A stretch of 26,983 bases of DNA, taken from contig JBNGIS010030583.1 in assembly GCA_049999725.1 (NCBI GenBank), forward strand, positions 1 through 26,983, written 5' to 3'. Both the position numbers and the translations under genes were made by a program. Of the stretch, positions 10,515-19,124 are shown one piece after another. Position 1 is the stretch's first letter, and the number at the start of each line of letters is the position of its first letter. Source of the stretch: Haplomitrium mnioides (Eukaryota; Marchantiophyta; Haplomitriopsida; Calobryales). Below the pieces are notes generated by a model. That model did no database searches and was not told the origin of the DNA. It saw nothing but the letters and a program-made list of their open reading frames with translations.

Positions 10515-11234
10515 TTGAAGACAAAAGGAAGAGAGAAGAAGCAGAGGGGGACAGACATTGAGGAAGGAGTTCAAGGCAAACCAGTTCAATCAGTGATCAA
10601 AGTGAGAGGTATTTGCAGTAAAGCTACCATGTTTTTAGGTCAAGAAATCAGATATAGAGAGGGGATTTTTGTTGCTCCTAACTTTCATCTTCCAAATCCT
10701 TTCTTTATTGGGTTGAGAATTACTCCTAAAGATTATTTTCAACAATAGGTTGTGTATTACTTTGGTGATAATTTTTTGACTGTGGTAATGAACTCACCAG
10801 TTCTAGTGCTATTGCCAATTATTCCATATGGTGAGAAATGAGACCTTAATATTAACATTTTGACTTGATCTAGATTGGATTTTTTCTCCAATCTTAGGTT
10901 TTTTTTGGATGGATGTTGAATAATCATCACCAATTAAGGAACAAAAAAACCTTCTCTATTGTTCCTATCTTATTTTTACTCTATCAACTGAAGTAGCTCA
11001 TTTACTTATGTTTTCATAACAAAAAATTAACTTTCTTTTAGTTACAATCCTAAAGAAAAAGAAAGAAGAGGTCGATTTTCTAAAGGTTTGAGGAGTTTTC
11101 TAGAGAAAGAGAAGTTTTTGCAAGGCACAAGTCAAAAGCTAAAAAATAGTAGCATCTCTATACAAGAAGTTTCAAGTTTCTTGGAATTCTTATCAAATAC
11201 TTATAAGCTATTGAAGAGAAAGGGGTCAAAGTGA
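10515..11234 (+). pseudogene. Unrecognised coding-like remnant, possibly once spliced
   Basis: A Met-led frame of 77 codons (10515-10748) starts with a Lys/Arg-rich segment (MKTKGREKKQRG). It continues as GICSKATMFLGQEIRYREG and FHLPNPFFIGLRITPKDYF, meets a TAG, then stays open in the same frame (VVYYFGDNFLTVVMNSP) to about 10830. There a donor-like G/GTGAGA occurs. About 200 bp later an acceptor-like TTCTTTTAG (near 11040) precedes another coding-like stretch ending at 11234 (GLRSFLEKEKFLQGTSQKL, SSFLEFLSNTYKLLKRKG), apparently with one single-base frameshift near 11083. I do not recognise the protein. The splice reading is inference. It may be a host-gene fragment or a transposon ORF. Confidence 0.3.
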
Positions 11235-12445
11235 AGAAAAAGTTACATTTCAAGCAAGTGTGACAAGTATGCAACATTTTTTAAGACAAAACATAACATC
11301 ATTGGAAATTTGACAACAAGATCTTTGATTTGATGTCAAATTTTGATTATTTTGAAGTTAGGGTCTTCTTGTGACATTTGTTTTAAATTGAGAGTAGACT
11401 ATTGAGGTTCTTTGAGATCACTCTTATGTTGACTTTTGAGTTGTAGATTCTTTCCTTATGTTAAGATCACTAAAGAAACTAGAACTTTATGAGGAAACCA
11501 AAGCTAGTGTGAAAAAACTTTTTTTGAAAATTCAAATCAAGTTCTTTTGAATTGAATAATTTATTACTTGAGAAGTCTATGAGTGTTATATTTTTGGTCT
11601 TTCAAACATCAATTGAATTTTTGTTTGTGGTGAGCATTTTGATGTGATTGCAGCTCATATTTTGCACACAACTTTGTTTTTCAGCTTGGGTTTCAGCTTG
11701 AGAGTTTCATATCCTATGAACAATGAGACCATATATTTTCCTGGATTAAAAATGGAGCTAAAATTTGAAATCTCTTACTTTTTCTTTTGTGATTGAAAAA
11801 AATTAAGTTCATGAAGGCATAAGAAACTAATCTTTTGCCAAATTTTCCGAATTGTAACATTTTACACCAAAGAGCTTTCGTGTTTTGCACAACATTTTCC
11901 ACAACTATATACAATGTGTATTTCTAGACCTAAATTATCGCCACACAAACAGTTGGTGAATCCGATATGAAACTATGGGGTAGAGAGAGTGTAAGGTTCA
12001 AGAAGCTTAAAATTTATTATGGGTTTTTCTGAGCAAGGAACTCTAATACTGCAATTGCATCCAAATATTATGTAAATGTTCAAAGCACTTGCTCTCTTTA
12101 TGCAACAACAACAATCCTCTCACCAAAAGAAAGCAATGGTCGTTAGAGCTTTGCAATTTATTGTAGGATTTATGGACCAATTTGAAGGAAAAAAACATAT
12201 CTAAATACTTGAAATGCTATGCTTAAGAGATGGGCCAAGAGTTCAACAAAGTTCAAGAGAGAGAAACTATTCAAACCTTTTGAGTTAGTTGTTGTGTTAG
12301 AATTGAAAGGATGAGTGAGAGAGATTATTCGAGTGTCTAGAGGTGATTGGAAGAGCTTATCTCTATATTTCAAAGAATAATGCTCAATATAGGCTACAGA
12401 TGGAGTGACTAAAAGGTCATTCGTTTCTTATTTCATGTATTAATT
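11235..12445. other. Anonymous AT-rich region, no gene seen
   Basis: Only short frames occur, on both strands (for example 11714-11914 and 12170-12373 on the minus strand). They lack recognisable motifs and look like chance. The 3' part (about 12000-12445) has purine/pyrimidine patterns like old LTR sequence, but I found no partner copy for it. Confidence 0.35.
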
Positions 12446-12540
12446 GTTTCAACTACATCATCTATAAGTGGTGGTTGAGTTTCAACCACTTTGTGCCAAC
12501 TCTAGTTCAAGATGTTTTCTCTGTACTTGCTAGTCTAATT
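12446..12540 (+). repeat. 95-bp LTR-like promoter fragment, left copy
   Basis: Alignable by eye with 19030-19124: both carry a TATA-like element (CTATAAG here, TTTATAA there), a GGTGGTT block, GCCAACTCTAG and TGTACT..CTAGT. The copies lie in the same orientation on either side of the copia element. Without the copia element they would be about 225 bp apart. Confidence 0.6.
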
Positions 12541-12566
12541 GGTAGTTTCCTAACACTCTCAACCTC

Positions 12567-12571
12567 CTCAA
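12567..12571. repeat. Copia target-site duplication, left (CTCAA)
   Basis: CTCAA directly precedes the first base of the LTR at 12572 and is identical to CTCAA at 18926-18930. A perfect 5-bp duplicate at independently defined LTR ends is strong proof of the element's limits. Confidence 0.9.
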
Positions 12572-12810
12572 TGTTTAGAAAATTGTGTGCATAATCAACT
12601 TAGACAAACAAGAGATTTGTAGGAAGACTTTTTTCACTCATAAGCCAACAGTCATGTTGTAAATTACAAGAGGGAGGAGTGCCAATGTGTGCCTCCAAAT
12701 CCGCCACTATATACTCTAGCCAACAACAACAAAGTAACCCTAGCCTTAATCTGAAACTAAGAAGGCTGCCAAATTAGCCTAGCGACATGTCCGAGCTTGT
12801 AATCTCAATA
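12572..12810 (-). repeat. Copia 3' LTR
   Basis: 239 bp, collinear with 18689-18925 (237 bp). On the minus strand it starts TATTGAGATT (probably once TGTTGAG) directly after the polypurine tract and ends CTAAACA at 12572. A TATATA at 12709-12713 could be the promoter box. The LTRs differ at many positions and by small indels, so the insertion is old. Confidence 0.88.
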
Positions 12811-12822
12811 CTCCCCTTTGAG
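12811..12822 (-). promoter_or_regulatory. Copia polypurine tract
   Basis: On the minus strand CTCAAAGGGGAG directly abuts the 3' LTR. This is the expected position and composition for the plus-strand DNA primer of reverse transcription. Confidence 0.8.
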
Positions 12823-13272
12823 CTCAACGCATGTACACCAAGTTGCTTCTTGAATTTCTTCAACTTTTTTGCTCCCGACACCTTTGTAAAGATATCAACC
12901 AACTAGTCCTCAATTTTAATGTACATCAGATCAACTAGCTTGGCTAAGACTTTCTCACACAAAATGATAATGCACTTGAATGTTCTTTGAATGTGCATGA
13001 AAAACTAGATTGTTGGCCAACTAAATACTACTTATATTATAAAAGTGAACCCTCATAGGTTCCCTCAGCTAACACCCAAATCCTGCAAAAGTTTAAGCAA
13101 CTATACCACCTCACATGTAGCCATTGCTACACCAATGTACTCAGCCTCCGTGCTAGAGAGTGCAACTATAGGTTGCTTCTTACTTCTCTAAGCTATTCAA
13201 GCACTACCAAACATAAAAAACAAAACCGCTTGTGGACCTTTGGTCACTTGCACTTTTTTCTCAATCTGCATC
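12823..13272 (-). pseudogene. Copia RNase H, C-terminal part (broken)
   Basis: On the minus strand from about 13272: the DAD active-site start (the Trp codon after it is now TGA), SASDQRSTSGFVF, SKKQPIVALSSTEAEYIGVA with ATCEVV, a decayed middle, then VHYHFVREKVLAKL, VDLMYIKIED and LVDIFTK. This is the normal order of a Ty1/copia RNase H and polyprotein end. Several frame changes and stops occur. The upstream part of the domain lies at 15690-15805, separated by the 2.4 kb insertion. Joining the two sides across one copy of the 8-bp repeat keeps frame, which shows that they were once continuous. Confidence 0.85.
13265..13272. repeat. Target-site duplication TCTGCATC, left
   Basis: TCTGCATC here and at 15690-15697 flanks the 2.4 kb insertion exactly where copia RNase H is interrupted. 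Collapsing to one copy keeps the RNase H reading frame. Confidence 0.75.
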
Positions 13273-13276
13273 TGTG

Positions 13277-13333
13277 TAGTATAGCGGTGATCCTGACAAT
13301 TTGAGATTTACCCTTCTCCGGGTTCTTTTACTC
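13277..13333 (+). promoter_or_regulatory. tRNA-like pol III promoter (A and B boxes)
   Basis: GTAGTATAGCGGT (from 13276) differs at one base from GTAGTATAGTGGT, which I recall as the A-box region of plant tRNA-Asp. CCGGGTTC (13318-13325) followed by a C/G-rich CTCGGGGAG resembles a T-arm/B box. The A-box start (13277) to B-box start (13321) distance is 44 nt, the spacing in a normal-length tRNA. The anticodon stem and acceptor do not form, so this is not a working tRNA gene. Confidence 0.55.
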
Positions 13334-13365
13334 GGGGAGGACAGTGGTTTTGTGACAAAAGAATG

Positions 13366-13686
13366 TTAATCCTCAAAGAAATCTTCACTTTCAGAATCCA
13401 GGACAATCAAGCGTTCATGTTCACCTTCCTCAGGCTTCAAATCGGATTCCAGAATTTTGAATCGGATTGCATTAACCCTAAAAACCAATTCCGAAGTACT
13501 GCTTTTGGTTCTATCTGACACTTTCAAAGCTCTGCTTCTGACCTTGTTCCGCCAACAGTCCGATGTCGTAGTCAACTCGGAAGCTTGACCGTCTCGTCCT
13601 TTCCTGTACTTCCCCGTACGTTGACTTAAACCACTACATGACACCTTTGCTGATGTCACTTCGAACTTTCCCTTGCTATGCGACAA
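13366..13686 (-). CDS. Hypothetical 106-residue ORF inside the 2.4 kb insert
   Basis: I do not recognise it. It is Met-led (MSHSKGKFEVTSAKVSCSG), basic in the first two thirds (many Arg, Lys, Ser and Thr), and ends in an acidic tract (LDSESEDFFED) before the stop. No domain or membrane segment is visible. It is the longest frame of the insert and its sharp basic-to-acidic layout is not typical of a chance frame. However, the region is CpG-rich and so has fewer stops by chance. It may be real or a composition artefact. I put it at less than even. Confidence 0.25.
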   Translation of the reverse strand: MSHSKGKFEVTSAKVSCSGLSQRTGKYRKGRDGQASELTTTSDCWRNKVRSRALKVSDRTKSSTSELVFRVNAIRFKILESDLKPEEGEHERLIVLDSESEDFFED

Positions 13687-15689
13687 TCATACACTTTGGA
13701 ACTCCGCCATCCAACGTCGTTTTCTTCCTGGAAGTTTGACCGTCGTTCCGCTGGTTCCTTCGGACTTCAGAAATTCCTCTTCGGACTTCAACCCCTTCTA
13801 ATTCCGAATCCGAACATCTGACTCCTAGCGTAAACTTCCACTAGACACCTCCTTTCGCCACGCGTCCTTTCGATGCTTCGGATCCTTCTGATCCCGTTTC
13901 CGCGTTCGCTCTTCTGATTCCCACTTCCACCAAATTTGTGCTTTATTTATGCTCGCGCATCCTCCGAGCAATCCGTTTTCTCCCTTGCAAATCACAAGGA
14001 CATAGGAGAAGCTTCTCTGGCTCTCCAATGGTCTTCCTTTCTCTCTCCTTCCTCTCGTAGCTGGTTACGCCGGGTCTTCGGATTTAAGGTTCGCACCTTG
14101 AGCAAAGGATTGGAAATTGTCAGTGATTCCCAGTCCGTCGACTGGAACTCAACCCCACAGATCTGTCGATCTGCACGGTTAATTCTCACCAATTCTTCTC
14201 TTTCATCCTTTTGCCTTTTCTACAAGGCTCCTACTCGCCTCAACGATCAGGTAGGCCCTACGATCTGCTCGGGATACACCTCCCTACCGCAATCGACTCC
14301 CTTCCTGGGCAACTTTGCTGATTTTTAACACATCATCCATTCAAAGTCAAATTTCCGAAAAGCTTAAGCCGATTCTGCCTTCTTTTTCCATACGACAATC
14401 CGCTCATTCACATGAACAAGAAGGCAATCCAATTAAGTTCCTTTCCTTCATCCAGAACAAATTTCCTTTATGTTCTCGCTCAGGCGGATTCTCTTCCTTA
14501 CTCTAGATCAGAGGACATAATACAATTTGTACACAACTCAGAATCTTCTTGAATGAATTCTTTACTTAGCATATGGCACAAAACAGCCACCGCTTCTATA
14601 ATCAGCAAAAAGCAACCATTAGTTTAAAGTCCTGAGGAGACTTATACAAAATGAAGACTATCCAAAACAACACTTGTGAAACGACAGAAGGACTTTTTAC
14701 TCGAAGGTAACTTAAACATTTCATCCGAAGAATTACTCGGAATAAATCTCGAGTTACTTCTGAGTATCTCCTCTCGCCCAGAATATCTTTTTGAAAATGG
14801 TCATTTTTCTTAGTTTGAAAAGCGGATTGAAGTTCCAAATCCGATGTAGCACTTCTGATAAACATGCTCATGAATGATTGCATGAATTTGAATCCGAAAC
14901 CCTGCTTTTATCTTCTCTAGATTCTGAATCCGTTGTCTTCAAATCTGATCTTCCATTCCATCCAAATCCAAACTTACACTCAGTCCAATTTTGCTCTTTG
15001 GATGCACATAACTCAGTCAACTTGCAACGGGCACTGCATTCTTGTTTCTCAACAAAAATGAGCGTGTAATGGCTCGTTGGAAAGCTCTCAAGAAGGGCTT
15101 TCTTTCCAACATGTCAGATTCTCATTTGAAGCATAATCAGATCTGCAATGGCAACCTGAAACATAGCCTTGAAATTGTCACCAATGCAGCCACCTGAATG
15201 CAAAGCTCACAACAGCATCTCGTCAAGTCTTCAAAGCAACTCTATAGTCGGCATTTGCCTCAAATGAACCCTTTTTCCTACAAACTCCTTCTTCATAGAC
15301 CAAAAGCTTCCATGAACTCAAAGAAATAAGGAGTTAGAAGGCCTAATCATACATCTTCCACTTGTTAGCAACCTCCCATAATACCAACAGACGGAGCCCT
15401 CTCGAATCCGACATTAGACACTTAGTCGATTGTTGGACCTTCCGAAGCCATTTCGGACTTCTTTCGAATCCGCCTTTCGGAAATGTTCTTGAAGCACACT
15501 TTGGATTCAAATTTTCAATAATCCGAAGGACTTTTTGCTGATCTGACCTCCGATTCTGACTTCTCATCTTCCACAGACTCCCAAAAAGAGATTTTTTTCC
15601 CCAATATTTCTCTTCTCTGAAGCTCTCTGCAGGTTTCTTTTGTTGTAAATTCTTCCAAATATGCTTATTTCCAAATAATCCTGCGGAAC
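13687..15689. other. Remainder of the 2.4 kb insert, no clear gene
   Basis: CpG-rich and pyrimidine-rich to about 14320, then more AT-rich. Frames on both strands overlap each other (for example 13936-14328 plus against 13825-14028 and 13992-14192 minus, and 15343-15699 minus, which runs into the flanking copia). None has a recognisable motif. TCCGAA/TTCGGA words recur throughout. Confidence 0.4.
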
Positions 15690-15805
15690 TCTGCATCACA
15701 ATCTAGTAAACCATAAAGATGAAATTTGTTGCTACTATCATAAAACATTTTATACTATAATGTGGATTTCATATACTGAAGAACTCAATGCAATGCATCA
15801 AGATG
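15690..15805 (-). pseudogene. Copia RT-RNase H connection fragment
   Basis: On the minus strand it reads HLDALH, a stop, VLQYMKSTL, a stop, then KMFYDSSNKFHLYGLLDCDA. This matches the Ty1/copia connection between RT and RNase H. It lies between the ~350-bp insertion upstream (element sense) and the 2.4 kb insertion downstream, and links the RT at 16156 to the RNase H at 13272. Confidence 0.8.
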
Positions 15806-16155
15806 TGTGTCATACGCATACACATTGCTTACACAACTACATTTTCCATACACATTCCATGACATATACAAACATACAACAAATAATAGTAAACAATTGG
15901 GTCTTATACACATACAATGCATGAAGCCTTATAGATATTGCAGCTCTTAGAGAAGCATGGAGTCTTTGTAAGCAAAGGTGCACTAGTTCATATATCAAAA
16001 TGATTAATCAGAGTTTCTTGAGAAGGTATCACTCAAGAAAAGCACATAGAACAATAGCCTTTTGATGAGAATACATGGCCTTTTACACCTATGCACAAAA
16101 AGACAAAGAATTCAAAATACCTAAAAATAGAAATCTATATAGAATGATATGAAAT
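15806..16155. mobile_element. ~350-bp insertion in copia RT, class unknown
   Basis: RT reads up to QFMQPPKKP on one side and resumes at HLDAL on the other. These are adjacent in the family, so about 350 bp was inserted. The insert starts TGTGTCATACGCATACAC and is rich in CA dinucleotides and ACATAC words. I see no clear inverted repeats. At most ATG is duplicated at the edges. It could be a small non-autonomous transposon or filler DNA. Confidence 0.5.
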
Positions 16156-16735
16156 ATGGCTTCTTTGGAGGTTGCATAAACTGACTTACCAAGCCCATAG
16201 CACAACTCATATCTTGCTTGGTGATGGTGATGTAAATCATGCTTCTTACCATTTGCTTAAAGCTAGTTGGATCTTTTATCAATTGCCTTACATGACTGAT
16301 CAGCTTGATATTCTAATCCAATAGGGCTGCAATCGGTTTGCAACCTATCATCCCATAATTTGACAACATATCTAAAGCATAATGTCATTGTATTTTCCAA
16401 ATACCCTACTCTATTTTTTTCATCTCAATACCAAGAAAGTGTCTCAGCCCTTCAAGATCTTTCATGTCAAATTTCTAATGCAGCAAGCTTTTTGCCTCAA
16501 CTATATCTTGCATACTGCCTCAAGCCATACTGAGATCATATACATATATGAGTTTGAGCATGGTACCTTTTGTGTCTTTCTGATATACAAAGAGTAATCT
16601 GCACCAGACATTTTGAATTCCATTGATATAAGATATTTATTTGTCTTATTGGACCATGCTCAAGGCGCTTGCTTTAACCCAAATAGGGTTTTCTTCAGCT
16701 TGCACACTTCATCTAGATGCCCTAAACCATTCTAT
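16156..16735 (-). pseudogene. Copia reverse transcriptase, C-terminal two thirds (broken)
   Basis: RT copies the element RNA into DNA. On the minus strand: DEVCKLKKTLFGLKQAP, then ADYSLYIRKTQK, the catalytic region, KFDMKDLEGLRHFLGIE, YALDMLSNYGMIGCKPIA and GLVSQFMQPPKKP. This is the normal order of a Ty1/copia RT. The catalytic YVDD-type box reads YVYD, so one of the two Asp residues is Tyr. Stops are frequent. The start is abrupt: the finger/early palm region, integrase and protease that should precede it are missing, and the sequence just upstream is the start of protease. Confidence 0.88.
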
Positions 16736-17772
16736 GTCGTGTCATGTGGTTTGAGCATGTGAAATCCACAAACCACTTTTCTTCATCACCACATTTTTTT
16801 TCATATGCAATAGAGGAGCATCCATGTTGCATGACAAATAGTATCTCATTGTTTGTCTTGTTGAAACTTGCATAGTTTCCTTGCACTCTATTGTTCCTCA
16901 TGTCATTATGATTTTTGTACCAGTCTCTTTATGTGACCTAGTTTGCCACAATAAAAGCAATTTGTACCTAGATTATCTCGTTGGCTTCTATGTCCTTGAT
17001 TATTCCCCATACCTTTGAACTGACCTTTGCCACCATATTGATTTGATTGTGATTATTGTTGTTGGTTTGGTGCACTGTTGCTTGAGTGACCTCTTCCAAA
17101 GCTACTCCTTCCATAACTCCTACCTCTGCCTCTACCCTTATTAAAGTAGAAGTCTTTCTCTTGGTTTGCCTTGACTACTTGAGGCTCCTCCTCCCATGTC
17201 AAGTTCCTCTGCAACTAACATCATGATGAGCTCCGAGAAGGATATGGTTCCTTCCCTCATTCTCATAGATGTTTTAAATTGTTTTCTCTCTTTCCCAACC
17301 CATTTAGGCAAACTGCCACCATAACACTCTTCTTCACATCCTCTCCTACATTTGCCAACTATTTAGCTAGTGATTTCATCTTCAAGGCATGTACATTCAG
17401 TTTCTCTTTTGGTAGATTGAAGAACTCCATATGTAGTGTCAGATTTCTTGCATATGATGTGACTGCATACCTCTCTTTCAAGATATCCCAAGCTTCCTTG
17501 GATGTCTTTGCTGTAGATATGTAGTCCATCATTTTGTCATTGACACTCATGGTGAGCCAATACATCAGTATGTGCACTTTTTCAATGTAGGTCTTGAAAG
17601 TCTGCATTTATTCACCAAATAGGGCTTGTCTTCATACAGACTCTACTTCACCACATGTGATGAAGTTCCAAAACCCTCTGCCTTTAATAAAAATGGGCAT
17701 TCTTAAAGACAAAATATTGTAATTGTTCTTAGTCAATTTCTCACTTACAATCTAAGAAATGCCATGTGCCAT
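16736..17772 (-). pseudogene. Copia gag (UBN2-type) with zinc knuckle, running into protease start
   Basis: Gag forms the particle that packages element RNA. The Met at 17772 (MAHGIS) is the likely start. The UBN2-type domain reads well at 17607-17340 (MQTFKTYIEKVHILMYWL, KEAWDILKERYAVTSYA, LPKEKLNVHALKMKSLAKQL). An Arg/Gly-rich tract (about 17145-17085: KGRGRGRSYGRSSFGRGHSS) and the zinc knuckle follow (about 16965-16920: CFYCGKLGH). The last knuckle Cys appears to be Trp, with a nearby 2-bp loss shifting frame. Then a decayed linker and a protease-like CSNHMT motif (about 16760) end the reading at the deletion. Several stops occur. Confidence 0.88.
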
Positions 17773-18676
17773 TTTGAGCTTTCTAAATCAAGTGTGCTTG
17801 CAAACACAACAACTAGTGAACTCCTAACATAAATTGCTACTATGTAAACTCTTTGTTGAACAAAAACAACTGGTGGGAGTATAGAAATTGACACATCAAG
17901 AGATTTGAGAATTTGTATCACCTCTTGTGACCACCTTCAAAATCAAGATATGTAGAGGGAGGTTTGTTGTTGTTCTTCTGTTACAATGTTGTAATTATGC
18001 AATAATGTCTCTATGCATTACAATCCCTGTAGTCTTTGATCATGCCTCATGCCAACAAGGCCCTCAATGTAGGTAATCTCTATGTTTGCTTGTATATTCC
18101 TTGCACACCAATCTTCAAACATGCGGAAGTATGTTTTTGTTGGAGGGATTCAATCGTCTACTCCTTACAGTCATCAACTCCTTGCGATCTGATTTGCAAT
18201 CAACCAATATTTGTGTCAAAGGAGACATACGAAATCAGACTGTCAATTCCCTAGAGATCAAAATCATGATGCACCCACAATCACTTTGTAAGCTAGGTTG
18301 GAATCAGAAATATGAGTCGCCAAGATTGCAAATAGGCAGCAATCACAAATCAAGGTCACAAAATCAGATATGTGATCTCTTGACTTCATTGATTCTTCCC
18401 CAATGAAAGAAAAATAACTCTCTATCTTCTTGCAATATGCTCTGCTCACTCCTTTGAAAAAACTTAAGACACTGCTAGGACAATCAAATTTGGTTCCCTT
18501 ACTCCATCATTTGGTTCATTAAAATCAATGCTCCCTCTTGGTAACTTTTGTTTGATTAGAACACACCTACGATTTTTTCACATTCACAATGCTCTTCGAC
18601 GAAGCCAAAAAATTATTCCTTGTATTTTTCTTTCTTGATTTCTATACTATGCAGTGTTACTCCTTTTCTTGAGCAT
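17773..18676 (-). other. Copia leader region
   Basis: About 900 bp between the primer-binding site and the gag start. It is long for a plant copia leader, so it may include another insertion. Short frames on both strands (18036-18406 plus, 18264-18449 minus) show no motif and are probably chance. Confidence 0.5.
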
Positions 18677-18688
18677 GCTCTAATACTA
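18677..18688 (-). promoter_or_regulatory. Copia primer-binding site (initiator tRNA-Met type)
   Basis: On the minus strand TAGTATTAGAGC directly follows the 5' LTR. It matches the classical plant site TGGTATCAGAGC at 10 of 12 positions, with both differences being transitions. Confidence 0.85.
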
Positions 18689-18925
18689 TGTTTAAATCAC
18701 TACACAAATAATCAATTTCGATAGAAAAGAGATTCGCATGAAGACTTTCTTTACTCATAAGGCAACAACTTTGCTGTAAATTACAAGAGGGGAGTGCCAA
18801 TGTGTGCCTCCAAATTGGCCCTCACATACCCTAGCTTACAACATGAAAATAACCCTACCTCTAATTTGAGACTAAGGAGGGTGTCAGATCAGCTTGGAAA
18901 CCTATTTGAGCTCAAGGTCCCAATA
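18689..18925 (-). repeat. Copia 5' LTR
   Basis: 237 bp, collinear with 12572-12810. Its edges are fixed by the primer-binding site on one side and the CTCAA duplicate on the other. On the minus strand it starts TATTGGGACC and ends TTTAAACA. Confidence 0.88.
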
Positions 18926-18930
18926 CTCAA
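18926..18930. repeat. Copia target-site duplication, right (CTCAA)
   Basis: Identical to 12567-12571 and directly outside the 5' LTR. Confidence 0.9.
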
Positions 18931-19029
18931 GCCTTTGATTTGTCCACGTGAGGAGACTCTTTCGTGTTCTTCCTAGATGAAAGCAACTTCAACCATTTTT
19001 TTTTGTCTAGGAAAGAATACCTTTGTAGA

Positions 19030-19124
19030 GTTTCAGCTACTCTATTTATAATGGGTGGTTAAAATTTGACCTTTTTCTAGCCAACTCTAGCTCCAAACAT
19101 TCATTTGTACTAACTAGTGTATTT
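19030..19124 (+). repeat. 95-bp LTR-like promoter fragment, right copy
   Basis: Partner of 12446-12540 with the same TATA-like box and GCCAACTCTAG block. It contains CTATTTATAA followed by GGGTGGTT. The copies are probably parts of LTRs from an older element into which the copia element inserted. Confidence 0.6.

Larger units (their letters stand above)
13273..15689 (+). mobile_element. 2.4 kb insertion with tRNA-like head, class unknown
   Basis: Inserted into copia RNase H with an 8-bp direct repeat at its edges. The first bases of the insert form a tRNA-like pol III promoter (13277-13333), as in tRNA-derived SINEs, but the insert is far longer than a usual SINE and has no terminal poly(A) or poly(T). 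I see no terminal inverted repeats and no LTRs. Its first 1.1 kb retains many CpGs and TCCGAA/TCGGAA-type words, unlike the surrounding DNA. That suggests a younger age or another methylation history. A minus-strand frame at 13366-13686 is its best open reading frame. It may be a tRNA-headed long non-autonomous retroposon, or a SINE-like head carrying a second nested insertion. Confidence 0.6.
12572..18925 (-). mobile_element. Decayed Ty1/copia retrotransposon with intact ends
   Basis: Read on the minus strand: 5' LTR (18925-18689), primer-binding site, leader, gag, the start of protease, a deletion, RT, RNase H, polypurine tract and 3' LTR (12810-12572), flanked by a perfect CTCAA duplication. 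Total span is 6354 bp. About 2.4 kb plus 8 bp and about 350 bp of this are later insertions. Protease, integrase and the first part of RT are missing, so the surviving copia sequence is only about 3.6 kb. The gag/zinc-knuckle and RT motifs (KLKKTLFGLKQAP) and the gene order are those of plant Ty1/copia. It is multiply disabled. Confidence 0.92.

Noticed and set aside
13273-13340. A functional tRNA-Asp gene
   Set aside because: Only the A-box and T-arm-like parts match. Acceptor and anticodon stems cannot be formed.
13936-14328. 130-codon plus-strand frame, Ser/Leu-rich
   Set aside because: It overlaps two minus-strand frames in the CpG-rich part of the insert and has no recognisable feature. 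Composition explains it.
13273-15689. DNA transposon of the hAT type, because of the 8-bp duplication
   Set aside because: The two ends show no terminal inverted repeats and no transposase-like sequence is visible. The duplication length alone is not enough.
18036-18449. 72-106-codon frames in the copia leader
   Set aside because: They lie between the primer-binding site and gag on both strands without motif. A leader with chance frames is the simpler reading.
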